From: JAGXOF01 sp046545575 | GTDB lineage: Bacteria; Chloroflexota; Dehalococcoidia; SZUA-161; SpSt-899 | Reading direction: 5' to 3' | NCBI GenBank assembly: GCA_046545575.1 | Contig: JBKGZM010000099.1 | Location: 1-5,917 of the forward strand | Length of the DNA: 5,917 nt | Shown here: positions 1 to 4,939 of the stretch, one piece after another | Position numbering within the stretch: position 1 is the stretch's first letter | Layout of the letters: every line of letters begins with the position of its first letter | Translations under genes and position numbers: made by a program | Notes under the pieces: model-generated | Seen by the model: only the letters and a program-made list of their open reading frames with translations | Database searches by the model: none | What the model was told of the DNA's origin: nothing

Positions 1-3
1 CAT
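1..3 (-). CDS. Start codon of a leftward gene cut off by the window edge
   Basis: The first three bases read ATG on the minus strand. They are preceded by a strong Shine-Dalgarno sequence, AAGGAGG, at 12-18, with 8 nt between it and the ATG. That combination is what a true translation start looks like, so a gene most likely runs leftward out of the window. Nothing can be said about its product. It would be transcribed divergently from the lipoprotein gene further right. Confidence 0.45.
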
Positions 4-6
4 GAA

Positions 7-47
7 AGGATCCTCCTTCCTTATCTTATCCTACCTTCAGGATCCTC
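7..47. repeat. Two copies of AGGATCCTC upstream of the leftward gene
   Basis: AGGATCCTC occurs at 7-15 and again at 39-47. The first eight bases (AGGATCCT) form a perfect palindrome, and the copies are 32 bp apart, about three helical turns. The first copy overlaps the ribosome binding site of the leftward gene. A repressor operator pair is possible, but two 9-bp copies could also be chance. Confidence 0.25.
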
Positions 48-95
48 TCATTCCATCTGGTACATAAATCGGGGGTAAGTCACAAGGGTATGGCT

Positions 96-197
96 ATGAA
101 TCCTGTAAGAGGATACTTTACTCGGCAGGGCAAGCTCATTCCACCTTATTGGAGAACATCACGCGGATTTAGACGCGCACTTGGGAAAAGAGCGTGA
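96..197 (+). CDS. Possible 33-residue highly basic small protein
   Basis: A short open frame starts at ATG 96 and ends at TGA 195-197. AAGGG at 84-88 lies 7 nt before this ATG, whereas the in-frame ATG at 90 is too close to it, so I prefer 96. The peptide begins MNPVRGYFTRQGK and has nine Arg/Lys and no Asp/Glu in 33 residues, with several aromatic residues, which suggests nucleic acid or membrane binding. The VRGY...G..I...WR pattern loosely recalls short basic motifs of the VRGY-x-RxDG type in other small hypothetical proteins. That resemblance is from memory and weak. No promoter was found, and an ORF this short can occur by chance. Confidence 0.3.
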   Translation: MNPVRGYFTRQGKLIPPYWRTSRGFRRALGKRA

Positions 198-255
198 AGA
201 ACGTGAAGTTAAGGAGATTATGCATCCCTTTCAAATGTCGGGGACTGTCTAGTCT

Positions 256-285
256 TTGATAAGTACCGATTAACAGGGATAGAAT
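256..285 (+). promoter_or_regulatory. Sigma70-type promoter for the lipoprotein gene
   Basis: The -35 box TTGATA (256-261) and the -10 box TAGAAT (280-285) each match five of six consensus bases and are separated by 18 bp. Transcription would begin near 292, giving an untranslated leader of about 43 nt before the ATG at 335. This also argues against an in-frame ATG at 284, which lies inside the -10 box. Confidence 0.55.
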
Positions 286-334
286 GAAATACGAATCAAG
301 AAGAACTCAACACTCGATACTGGAGGGTGAGATA

Positions 335-1036
335 ATGAAGCGATGCCTCATACCAATTTTGGTAGTTTCCACATTAGTTGTAGGGTTTGCGCTGGGCTGC
401 AATGGGGTACAGCCATCTGTGACTCCATCTTCTCAACAATCTAGCCTGCAAACGACGTCAACTCCTTCCGAATATCAGCAGCAAATCAATGAACTGGAGC
501 AACACATTCACTTACTCAACGAAAGGGTGGCCGCCTTAGAGGAGAAAATGGAGCAAACCGTGACAGATAACTCAAGCGTAGAGGCTAGGATTGAACAGCA
601 AAGCAAGCAGTTGGGTGAGCAGATCGATGAACTAAATGCTGAGGTCGTTGCAGTCAAGCAACAACTGGCTGAGCGAGGTAGTCAAGAGCAGACAATGAGC
701 TCTCCTTCTCCACCAGAGGCACCGTCTGGAACCATTTTCACTTTTTCTGGACAAGGCAACTCGCGGAGTCTCCCCTTCTCGATTGGTTCATCGCCTTGGA
801 AGTTAATGGTGTGGTTCAATGAGGAGAGTCCAGGTAAAAGTGTCAACATAGAGGTCGTCGACCCTACTCAATATGATCCAAGTCTTATAGCACCCATAGT
901 TGGTGCTGCCAGTTTCGATGTTGAACAGGGTATTAGCATCCGGGAAACGATCTTATATGTACCAGCAGGGACATACTTTCTTGAAGTTGGTACCCGTTCC
1001 ACCACGACATGGACAGTCTGGGTAATTGAGCTTTGA
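335..1036 (+). CDS. Coiled-coil lipoprotein, function unknown
   Basis: Encodes 233 residues. The start at 335 is chosen because GGAGGGTGA (322-330) is a good ribosome binding site just before it and because a lipoprotein signal follows at once: MKR, a hydrophobic stretch to about residue 20, then ALGC with the lipidated Cys at 22. A frame extension to 284 would put 17 polar residues before the signal. After a Ser/Thr/Gln-rich linker (about 25-45), residues 46-115 are rich in Glu, Gln and Leu with heptad spacing and should form a coiled coil. A Ser/Pro linker (about 120-130) leads to a beta-rich domain (131-233) with many Trp, Val and Tyr residues, probably a small beta-sandwich. The protein is expected on the outer face of the cytoplasmic membrane. 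I do not recognise the C-terminal domain. It has its own promoter and converges on the redox operon. Confidence 0.85.
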   Translation: MKRCLIPILVVSTLVVGFALGCNGVQPSVTPSSQQSSLQTTSTPSEYQQQINELEQHIHLLNERVAALEEKMEQTVTDNSSVEARIEQQSKQLGEQIDELNAEVVAVKQQLAERGSQEQTMSSPSPPEAPSGTIFTFSGQGNSRSLPFSIGSSPWKLMVWFNEESPGKSVNIEVVDPTQYDPSLIAPIVGAASFDVEQGISIRETILYVPAGTYFLEVGTRSTTTWTVWVIEL

Positions 1037-1053
1037 ATGACTGAGTTAACAAT

Positions 1054-1092
1054 TAGCCAAAGTGTTACTTGGCTAGGTAAGGGGAACCTAGC
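1054..1092. terminator. Two overlapping hairpins between convergent genes
   Basis: TAGCCAA (1054-1060) pairs perfectly with TTGGCTA (1069-1075) around an 8-nt loop. GCTAGGT (1072-1078) pairs perfectly with ACCTAGC (1086-1092) around a 7-nt loop. The two stems share 1072-1075, so only one can form at a time. The position between convergent stop codons fits a bidirectional terminator, but neither strand carries a clear U-run, so intrinsic termination is not certain. Confidence 0.4.
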
Positions 1093-1100
1093 TTAGACAG

Positions 1101-1685
1101 CTATTGAAGGACTGTCTTGATTCCCGACTTTATCTGTTCTACGCTTTGAAAAGCGCCAACCTGGTACCCTTGAATTAGCCCGTCCTTATCGGTAAGGAAG
1201 GTGGTAGGGAAGGCTTGTACCCTGTACAACTGGGCCACAGACAGATTTGTGTCAAGGAGCACCGGGAGGGAAAGGTCATTGCTCTCCATGAATTCCTCTA
1301 CTTTTGATGCACCCTCGCCCACATTTATTGCCAGCACTTCTAACCCCTTGTCTGCCCATTCTTCATATACCTGCTGCAAATATGGCATTTCATTGACACA
1401 GGGAGGACATCGAGTTTGCCAGAAGTTGAGCAACACTGCCTTTCCTTGAATGTCGCTAAGGAATAGAGTTTCCCCGTTGGGGTTTTGAAACTGAAAGTCA
1501 GGTGCTGGCTTACCTCCCTCCAGGCTTTGAGAATAGTCGATCTCGTAATCCGTTATCTTGCCCAAATCTGAACCATCTTGGTTAGTCGTTTTGGACGTGT
1601 CAGAAGAGCAGCCGCTCACTAGTGGTCCCAGGACCAAAAACCCAATTAATGCGAACTGTAGTATCCTATTCATAATCGACTCCAT
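1101..1685 (-). CDS. Membrane-anchored TlpA/ResA-type thioredoxin
   Basis: Encodes 194 residues. It should act as a thiol:disulfide oxidoreductase on the outer face of the cytoplasmic membrane, reducing disulfides in exported proteins or apocytochrome c. The N-terminus has a hydrophobic signal and the lipobox LVSGC, with the lipidated Cys at 26. The peroxiredoxin/TlpA-like opening GKPAPDF (58-64) is followed by the active site WQTRCPPC (Cys93 and Cys96) and the cis-proline loop AFPTTFL (Pro160). In this family the residue before CPPC is usually Trp; here it is Arg, which may shift the redox potential. The start at 1685 has AGGAG 8 nt upstream. The ATG at 1673 is a workable alternative, preceded by GGAG, and gives the same lipobox. 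It lies 22 nt after the ccdA stop, so the two are co-transcribed and CcdA is the likely electron donor. TlpA and ResA cannot be separated by eye. Confidence 0.9.
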   Translation of the reverse strand: MESIMNRILQFALIGFLVLGPLVSGCSSDTSKTTNQDGSDLGKITDYEIDYSQSLEGGKPAPDFQFQNPNGETLFLSDIQGKAVLLNFWQTRCPPCVNEMPYLQQVYEEWADKGLEVLAINVGEGASKVEEFMESNDLSLPVLLDTNLSVAQLYRVQAFPTTFLTDKDGLIQGYQVGAFQSVEQIKSGIKTVLQ

Positions 1686-1707
1686 ATATTTTGCTCCTAA
1701 GTTGCCA

Positions 1708-2388
1708 CTAGATCCAGAACAGCTTGTTGGTCAAAATCAATATGCCTACACTGATAAGCATAATTCCGCTGAAGATATAGATCGCGGTGGAATAGCGATG
1801 GATGCGCCTTAACAATGGAGTAAGCGAACCAAAGGCGGCTCCTATCACCAGGAAAGGCAGTCCCAGGCCAAGAGAATAGGCAGCCAGCAGATAGGCACCC
1901 TCCCATGCTGTCCCGGAACCCAGGGCAAGAGCAAGAATACCTCCCAGTATGGGCCCCACACAGGGTGTCCAGGCCACAGTAAATACACCCCCGGTCAGGA
2001 AAGAGCGAAGGTAACTGATAGAGACGCCTTTGGAAGGAGAGAGACGTTTCTCGAAATTCAGCCAGGGCACTTTCAGCCCCGCCAGCAGAAACAGCCCGAA
2101 GATTACAAGCAGGCTGCCAGCTATCTTATCAAGTACTGCTAAGTAGGGGCTGAGGGCAGACCCTACAATTCCAGTGCCGGCCCCAAAGAGTGTGAAAACT
2201 ATGGAGAAACCAAGAACAAAACTGAGGGCATGAAGAAATACAGGCAGATGAAATCTTTGGTCACTTGGGTCGAATATTACTGGCCCAACCAAGCTGGCCA
2301 GATACACTGGTACTAAAGGTAGCACACAGGGTGACAGAAAAGACAGAACTCCCCCGCCAAAGGCGGCTGCGATCGATATATTTCCCAT
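1708..2388 (-). CDS. ccdA: CcdA-family membrane thiol:disulfide transporter
   Basis: Encodes 226 residues, the normal length for a stand-alone CcdA (the membrane domain of DsbD). Members of the family take electrons from cytoplasmic thioredoxin and pass them to extracytoplasmic thioredoxin-like proteins through two membrane cysteines. Both hallmark motifs are present: SPCVLPLVPVY (Cys21) in the first helix and AWTPCVGPILGG (Cys143) in the fourth. About six hydrophobic segments can be seen, near residues 5-35, 48-75, 88-108, 130-158, 163-188 and 200-222. The start is fixed by the usual short lead-in to the first motif, although the ribbon before it (TAGAGT) is a poor ribosome binding site. It lies just upstream of the thioredoxin lipoprotein gene, its probable redox partner, and 91 nt downstream of the zinc-ribbon gene. 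Confidence 0.93.
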   Translation of the reverse strand: MGNISIAAAFGGGVLSFLSPCVLPLVPVYLASLVGPVIFDPSDQRFHLPVFLHALSFVLGFSIVFTLFGAGTGIVGSALSPYLAVLDKIAGSLLVIFGLFLLAGLKVPWLNFEKRLSPSKGVSISYLRSFLTGGVFTVAWTPCVGPILGGILALALGSGTAWEGAYLLAAYSLGLGLPFLVIGAAFGSLTPLLRRIHRYSTAIYIFSGIMLISVGILILTNKLFWI

Positions 2389-2479
2389 ACTCTATTTTAC
2401 ACTACCAAAATAGTGGTCCACGTAGCAAATCTACATTCCGTGCCTCTGCCATATGTGATAGTTGCTGATCGTCGCCTTT

Positions 2480-2620
2480 CTAAGCCTTTCCAATCTTGAA
2501 CATCTTCGTACCGCATACAGGGCAGATGCCCTGTGTTGCCGGTCTCCCGTTTTTCATGGTTATCGACTTGGGGTCCTTCATTTCCCTCTTGGCCCGGCAC
2601 TTCACACAATATGCTCCCAT
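2480..2620 (-). CDS. DUF5679-like four-cysteine zinc-ribbon miniprotein
   Basis: Encodes 46 residues. The opening MGAYCVKCR with EMKDP soon after, then CPVCGTKMFKIG near the end, matches the short DUF5679 family. Cys5, Cys8, Cys33 and Cys36 form two CxxC knuckles suited to one zinc ion. Its biochemical role is not established. The frame stays open upstream to 2776, but the start at 2620 is preferred because GGAGGG lies 6 nt before it and the family begins at this Met. A promoter-like pair sits close upstream. It could be co-transcribed with ccdA across a 91-nt gap, though no functional link to the redox genes is known to me. Confidence 0.85.
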   Translation of the reverse strand: MGAYCVKCRAKREMKDPKSITMKNGRPATQGICPVCGTKMFKIGKA

Positions 2621-2647
2621 GAGATTCCCTCCTTCGTTTTTTACAAT

Positions 2648-2677
2648 AGCATAGACGAAGGCATGGTCAGCTCTCAA
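2648..2677 (-). promoter_or_regulatory. Candidate promoter for the zinc-ribbon/ccdA/thioredoxin genes
   Basis: On the minus strand TTGAGA (2672-2677) and TATGCT (2648-2653) are separated by 18 bp, each matching four or five of six consensus bases. Transcription would start near 2641, about 20 nt before the ATG at 2620, leaving room for the ribosome binding site. Confidence 0.35.
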
Positions 2678-2851
2678 GGAGCCTGCTATCTTTTGGGGGC
2701 CATACATTGTGTCCGCGGGCTGAACTTGCGGGTAAATGTTCTTTCGAATAAGTGACAAACCACCAAAACGTTTCATGATGAGATGTTTGAACTTCCCAAA
2801 TTAGAGTTTATCGCTGGCCCAGCCGGAGCCAAAGCCCGAGTTCGAATCTGC
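2678..2851. other. Intergenic stretch with no recognised feature
   Basis: I see no gene here on either strand. An 11-bp palindrome, GCTGG-C-CCAGC, lies at 2813-2823. A GTTCGAATC string at 2840-2848 resembles a tRNA T-loop but has no T-stem or tRNA body around it. Confidence 0.5.
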
Positions 2852-2956
2852 CTAAAACTCAACCTCTTGCTGGATCCTCAAAGCATCCTTGGCGGTCAGC
2901 GTCGAGAGATACCGCATGGTCATGACCTGAGATCTGTGCCCCATGTGGAGCTGCAG
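2852..2956 (-). pseudogene. C-terminal remnant of a tyrosine recombinase (phage-type integrase)
   Basis: The minus-strand frame ending at TAG 2852-2854 encodes 34 residues beginning LQLHMGHRSQVMTMRYLSTL. This is the last catalytic block of tyrosine recombinases: GH followed nine residues later by the Tyr nucleophile (GHxS...TxRY), then a helical tail. The spacing from His to Tyr matches the family exactly. The rest of a protein of about 300 residues or more, including the two catalytic arginines, is absent. The frame is closed by TGA at 2969-2971, and the neighbouring frames show no recombinase-like sequence. No start codon context is seen. It is therefore a fragment, left by deletion or by insertion of the sequence now to its right. 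Confidence 0.65.
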
Positions 2957-2957
2957 G

Positions 2958-2981
2958 GGAGGTGGCCGTCAGGCCGCCTCC
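2958..2981. repeat. Strong GC hairpin at the recombinase break point
   Basis: GGAGGTGGCC (2958-2967) pairs with GGCCGCCTCC (2972-2981) around the tetraloop GTCA, a 10-bp stem with one G-U wobble in + strand RNA. It lies about 50 nt past the stop of the second RHH gene and abuts the point where recombinase similarity ends. There is no U-run on either strand, so a terminator role is unproven. Confidence 0.5.
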
Positions 2982-3032
2982 GCGCAACCGACCATACGCG
3001 CTCCCCCCAGAATACAAAAGGAAATATTATTC

Positions 3033-3689
3033 TCATGGCCTGCCAAAGGTGTCGTGCCTCTTAAGACACTTCCCCAAATAGTCCGTGATGAGGAATTCCC
3101 GCCAGTCAGCCGGGACCTCGTCCGGGTACGTCATAAAATGTAAGGCGATCTCCTTGTTGTCGTGGCACTTCCTCATATCATCCGCCGTGGCAAATGAGGA
3201 TGTTCCACAATACAGCTCGGATTGCTCCCACTCCCTGTACATTTGCCGGGCGCAGGCCCGTATCATCGCCACATCCACTTTTTCCTGTTGACCTCGCTTC
3301 TCCCCCCAACGCTTCAGGAACTCGTATACATCGCCCGGGTCAAGGCCCAGCTCGAAGGCCACCTGATCCGCAGACCAGCCGACCGAAAAGAGCTCAAATG
3401 CCCGTAGCTCTGTATCGACGGTGGCGAGCCGGCGTTCGCGCTCCGCCGCTCCTGCTTGCTCAGCCTCTCGTTCCGCACGTTCGGCGGCTATTTTGGCCTT
3501 GCTCAAGCGCTGCTCAAGTCCGTCGTGCTCGGCGATCTTGCTTCGCCGCTCCTGGTCTGCTATGCCGGCGCCCATTAGCACCAGGTCCGCAAAACTCAGG
3601 CCTGTATCATGCTTAACCCGCTTCAACTTCTGGCAGTCCGTCTTGCCAATCCTGAAGCTGACTACTGTTGTCTCCTCTCTCGTAGCCAT
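3033..3689 (-). CDS. RHH DNA-binding protein with coiled coil and HTH-like segment
   Basis: Encodes 218 residues. The start at ATG 3689 is preferred over the GTG at 3695, because that GTG lies inside the ribosome binding site GGGAGGTG. Residues 8-43 form a ribbon-helix-helix fold of CopG/Arc type: a strand TTVVSFRIG, then two helices separated by TGLSF. Residues 44-95 are Ala/Glu/Arg-rich and probably coiled coil. Residues 95-128 (FSVGWSADQV...LGLDPGDVYEFLKRW) look like a helix-turn-helix. The last 90 residues, with Cys146, Cys161, Cys175 and Cys208, are unrecognised. The RHH segment aligns gap-free with that of the other RHH protein here (13 identities in 33 residues, 10-42 against 23-55). 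Four GTWTACCA-like sites lie directly upstream, suggesting autoregulation. The role is probably transcriptional control or partition; the exact product is unknown. Confidence 0.75.
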   Translation of the reverse strand: MATREETTVVSFRIGKTDCQKLKRVKHDTGLSFADLVLMGAGIADQERRSKIAEHDGLEQRLSKAKIAAERAEREAEQAGAAERERRLATVDTELRAFELFSVGWSADQVAFELGLDPGDVYEFLKRWGEKRGQQEKVDVAMIRACARQMYREWEQSELYCGTSSFATADDMRKCHDNKEIALHFMTYPDEVPADWREFLITDYLGKCLKRHDTFGRP

Positions 3690-3702
3690 AAACACCTCCC
3701 CT

Positions 3703-3747
3703 GTTTACACAAATGTTTACCAACCTGTATACCAAGGTTGTATACCA
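3703..3747 (-). repeat. Array of four 12-13 bp phased GTWTACCA repeats before the RHH-HTH gene
   Basis: Written on the + strand the units are GTTTACAC (3703-3710), GTTTACCA (3715-3722), GTATACCA (3727-3734) and GTATACCA (3740-3747), with starts 12, 12 and 13 bp apart. The array ends just before the ribosome binding site of the RHH-HTH gene. CAACCT (3721-3726) and AGGTTG (3735-3740) also form an inverted repeat around the third unit. On the minus strand the units give TATACA and TAAACA strings that could serve as -10 boxes, so a protein bound here could block the promoter. Tandem direct repeats are typical operators for RHH proteins. Confidence 0.7.
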
Positions 3748-3754
3748 AGTCGTA

Positions 3755-3783
3755 AGGCCCCTTTTCAGGCCTCCCCGGGGGAG
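3755..3783. repeat. GC-rich inverted repeats flanking the left array
   Basis: AGGCC (3755-3759) pairs with GGCCT (3768-3772) around 8 nt. CTCCCC (3771-3776) pairs with GGGGAG (3778-3783) around a single G. They share 3771-3772. They lie on the far side of the array from the RHH-HTH gene, mirroring the arrangement at 5001-5049. Confidence 0.45.
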
Positions 3784-3793
3784 ACCCCTACCG

Positions 3794-3901
3794 GTATACG
3801 GCATGCGTGCCATCGGTCGTCGCCGCCAGCATCGCCGCAGTCAGTTGTATACTGTAAGCACCAGCTACCACCCTGTATTCAGCCTTGGTATTCAGCCAAG
3901 G
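3794..3901. repeat. Further GTATAC sites, a direct repeat and a hairpin in the 290-nt gap
   Basis: The gap 3690-3979 holds no convincing gene. Beyond the main array there are GTATAC palindromes at 3794-3799 and 3847-3852, 53 bp apart, the first starting 54 bp after the GTATAC at 3740. GTATTCAGCC occurs at 3875-3884 and 3888-3897 (13-bp period), and CCTTGG (3883-3888) pairs with CCAAGG (3896-3901) around 7 nt. This may be an extended regulatory region. Confidence 0.4.
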
Positions 3902-3979
3902 ACTACGCGGTGTCCGCCTCCGGCACCGTACTTCGGCGTATCGTCATAGCTGCAGTGACATAACAACCACCGGAGGCTC

Positions 3980-4315
3980 CTACGGGGAACCTCTTGTCTC
4001 TGCCTCCCTCAGATCCTCAAGCGAAGCCCAGTCGCTGGGGTCGATATCCTCTACACGTGCAGCGAGGTCATCCAGGAACTTAGCATAGTCTCGCAACTGA
4101 TCGGCGTGCTGTAGAGCTCGCTTCGCGGCACCCGCTGGCCCAGCCTCCACGCAATAAGGACAAATGTCTTTGTCGTAGAGCGGATCGTCGTCCCTTACCT
4201 TAAAGCAGACAGCAGCGTGATGTTGCTCATGCCATTCCCCACACAAGACGCATGGGAAGTCGATACCGCCCGTATTGTGGGACCAAGCCTCAGGTTTTAG
4301 TGTTTCACTCGCCAT
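3980..4315 (-). CDS. Four-cysteine (zinc-binding) protein of unknown function
   Basis: Encodes 111 residues. The start at 4315 has GGAGG 7 nt upstream; a frame extension to 4339 would place the start before that site. Residues 20-26 (FPCVLCG) and 51-56 (ICPYCV) give two CxxC pairs (Cys22, Cys25, Cys52 and Cys55) suited to zinc, with a His-rich stretch between them (EWHEQHH, and Cys37). From about residue 60 the protein is Ala/Leu/Asp/Glu-rich and probably helical (63-90), ending in an acidic tail. I do not recognise the family. It sits between the two RHH genes with 147 nt upstream and 290 nt downstream, so it may have its own transcript. An 8-bp inverted repeat lies in its upstream region. 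Confidence 0.7.
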   Translation of the reverse strand: MASETLKPEAWSHNTGGIDFPCVLCGEWHEQHHAAVCFKVRDDDPLYDKDICPYCVEAGPAGAAKRALQHADQLRDYAKFLDDLAARVEDIDPSDWASLEDLREAETRGSP

Positions 4316-4394
4316 TAGTTTGCCTCCTCTTTTTAGCATTGGGGGATGGGACAGCTATGTGACGCAGCCCTAGTGCATCTTCACGTTCCAAGTC

Positions 4395-4423
4395 AAGTGT
4401 TCACAAGTCTACTCCGAACACTT
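4395..4423. promoter_or_regulatory. Inverted repeat AAGTGTTC-N13-GAACACTT, candidate operator
   Basis: AAGTGTTC (4395-4402) and GAACACTT (4416-4423) are perfect inverted copies with centres 21 bp apart, about two helical turns, as expected for a dimeric repressor. On the minus strand TTGACG (4427-4432) and TAGACT (4406-4411) resemble -35 and -10 boxes, but the 15-bp spacing is short. If that promoter is real, the repeat overlaps its -10 region. Because the site lies downstream of the RHH/zinc-ribbon gene, it could instead be a hairpin at its transcript end, but no U-run follows. Confidence 0.4.
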
Positions 4424-4462
4424 AACCGTCAAACCCAGACACCTGCGATATGGTCTATATTA

Positions 4463-4939
4463 TCATGGCTCGCCAAGGCGCAGACTGCCTTCCTCTATAC
4501 CATAGGGCGCATCCCCCCATGGAGTCAGAAAGAACCCACACTTCGGACAAACATAAACGAAGATATCGGGGTCTGTGGAGCCTTTCTTTGCCACAGCACC
4601 GTCGGTGAGCTGTGTGCCACAGCGAGGGCACCACCATGGCGCCTCTGGTTCCCGAGCGATCACCATAAGCTCGGAGACAAGCCCCTCAGGATCCCGCAGA
4701 CGCTGCTCTACGGAGGGCTCTGCTTTTCGGGAAGCAAGCTCCTCAACTCTCTTTTCAACCATTGTTTCCTCCCTTCCTAGACTATCCTTGACGAAATCCG
4801 AAAAAGAACAACCAGTGCCAGATAGGTGCTCTTTAAGAGCTCGATGAGTCTCCTGATCCAACCTGAAGCTGACAGTTGGGTGTCCCTCTTCGTATCGCTT
4901 TCGACTCGGCTTCTTATCACGTGCTTTATGCTTCACCAT
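4463..4939 (-). CDS. RHH DNA-binding protein with C-terminal zinc ribbon
   Basis: Encodes 158 residues. A basic N-terminus (residues 1-15, ten Lys/Arg/His) leads into a ribbon-helix-helix fold at 21-56: the strand HPTVSFRLD, a helix from about 29, the turn GTGCSF, then a second helix. A charged helical linker (57-98) follows. The C-terminal zinc ribbon is WWCPRCG (Cys104, Cys107) and VYVCPKCG (Cys131, Cys134), ending in a Gly/Pro-rich tail. GAGGGGG lies 7 nt before the ATG. The start overlaps the 3' end of the 238-residue gene by 7 nt, so translation is probably coupled. Five GTTTACCA-like repeats lie immediately upstream, inside that gene. By family it should bind DNA as a dimer of RHH subunits; whether the zinc ribbon binds nucleic acid or protein is unknown. 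Confidence 0.8.
   Translation of the reverse strand: MVKHKARDKKPSRKRYEEGHPTVSFRLDQETHRALKEHLSGTGCSFSDFVKDSLGREETMVEKRVEELASRKAEPSVEQRLRDPEGLVSELMVIAREPEAPWWCPRCGTQLTDGAVAKKGSTDPDIFVYVCPKCGFFLTPWGDAPYGIEEGSLRLGEP

Noticed and set aside
109..252. An open + strand frame ending at TAG 252, with an internal ATG at 220 after AAGGAG
   Set aside because: The ATG gives only ten residues, and the upstream part of the frame has no start codon, so there is not enough to support a gene.
2836..2853. A tRNA T-loop-like string, GTTCGAATC, considered as a tRNA end or attachment site near the recombinase remnant
   Set aside because: Only two T-stem pairs form, there is no acceptor, anticodon or D arm around it, and no matching direct repeat was seen elsewhere in the window.
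3613..3813. A 66-residue minus-strand frame that translates the left repeat array
   Set aside because: It overlaps the RHH-HTH gene by 77 nt in another frame and lacks a good ribosome binding site. Its resemblance to the V-N-x tail of the 238-residue protein comes from the shared DNA repeat.
3194..3963. Long + strand open frames (3194-3616 and 3421-3963) opposite the RHH-HTH gene
   Set aside because: They are low-complexity Arg/Ser/Pro/Ala-rich translations lying antisense to a gene with a recognisable RHH domain and a good ribosome binding site. They are shadows of its GC-rich codons.
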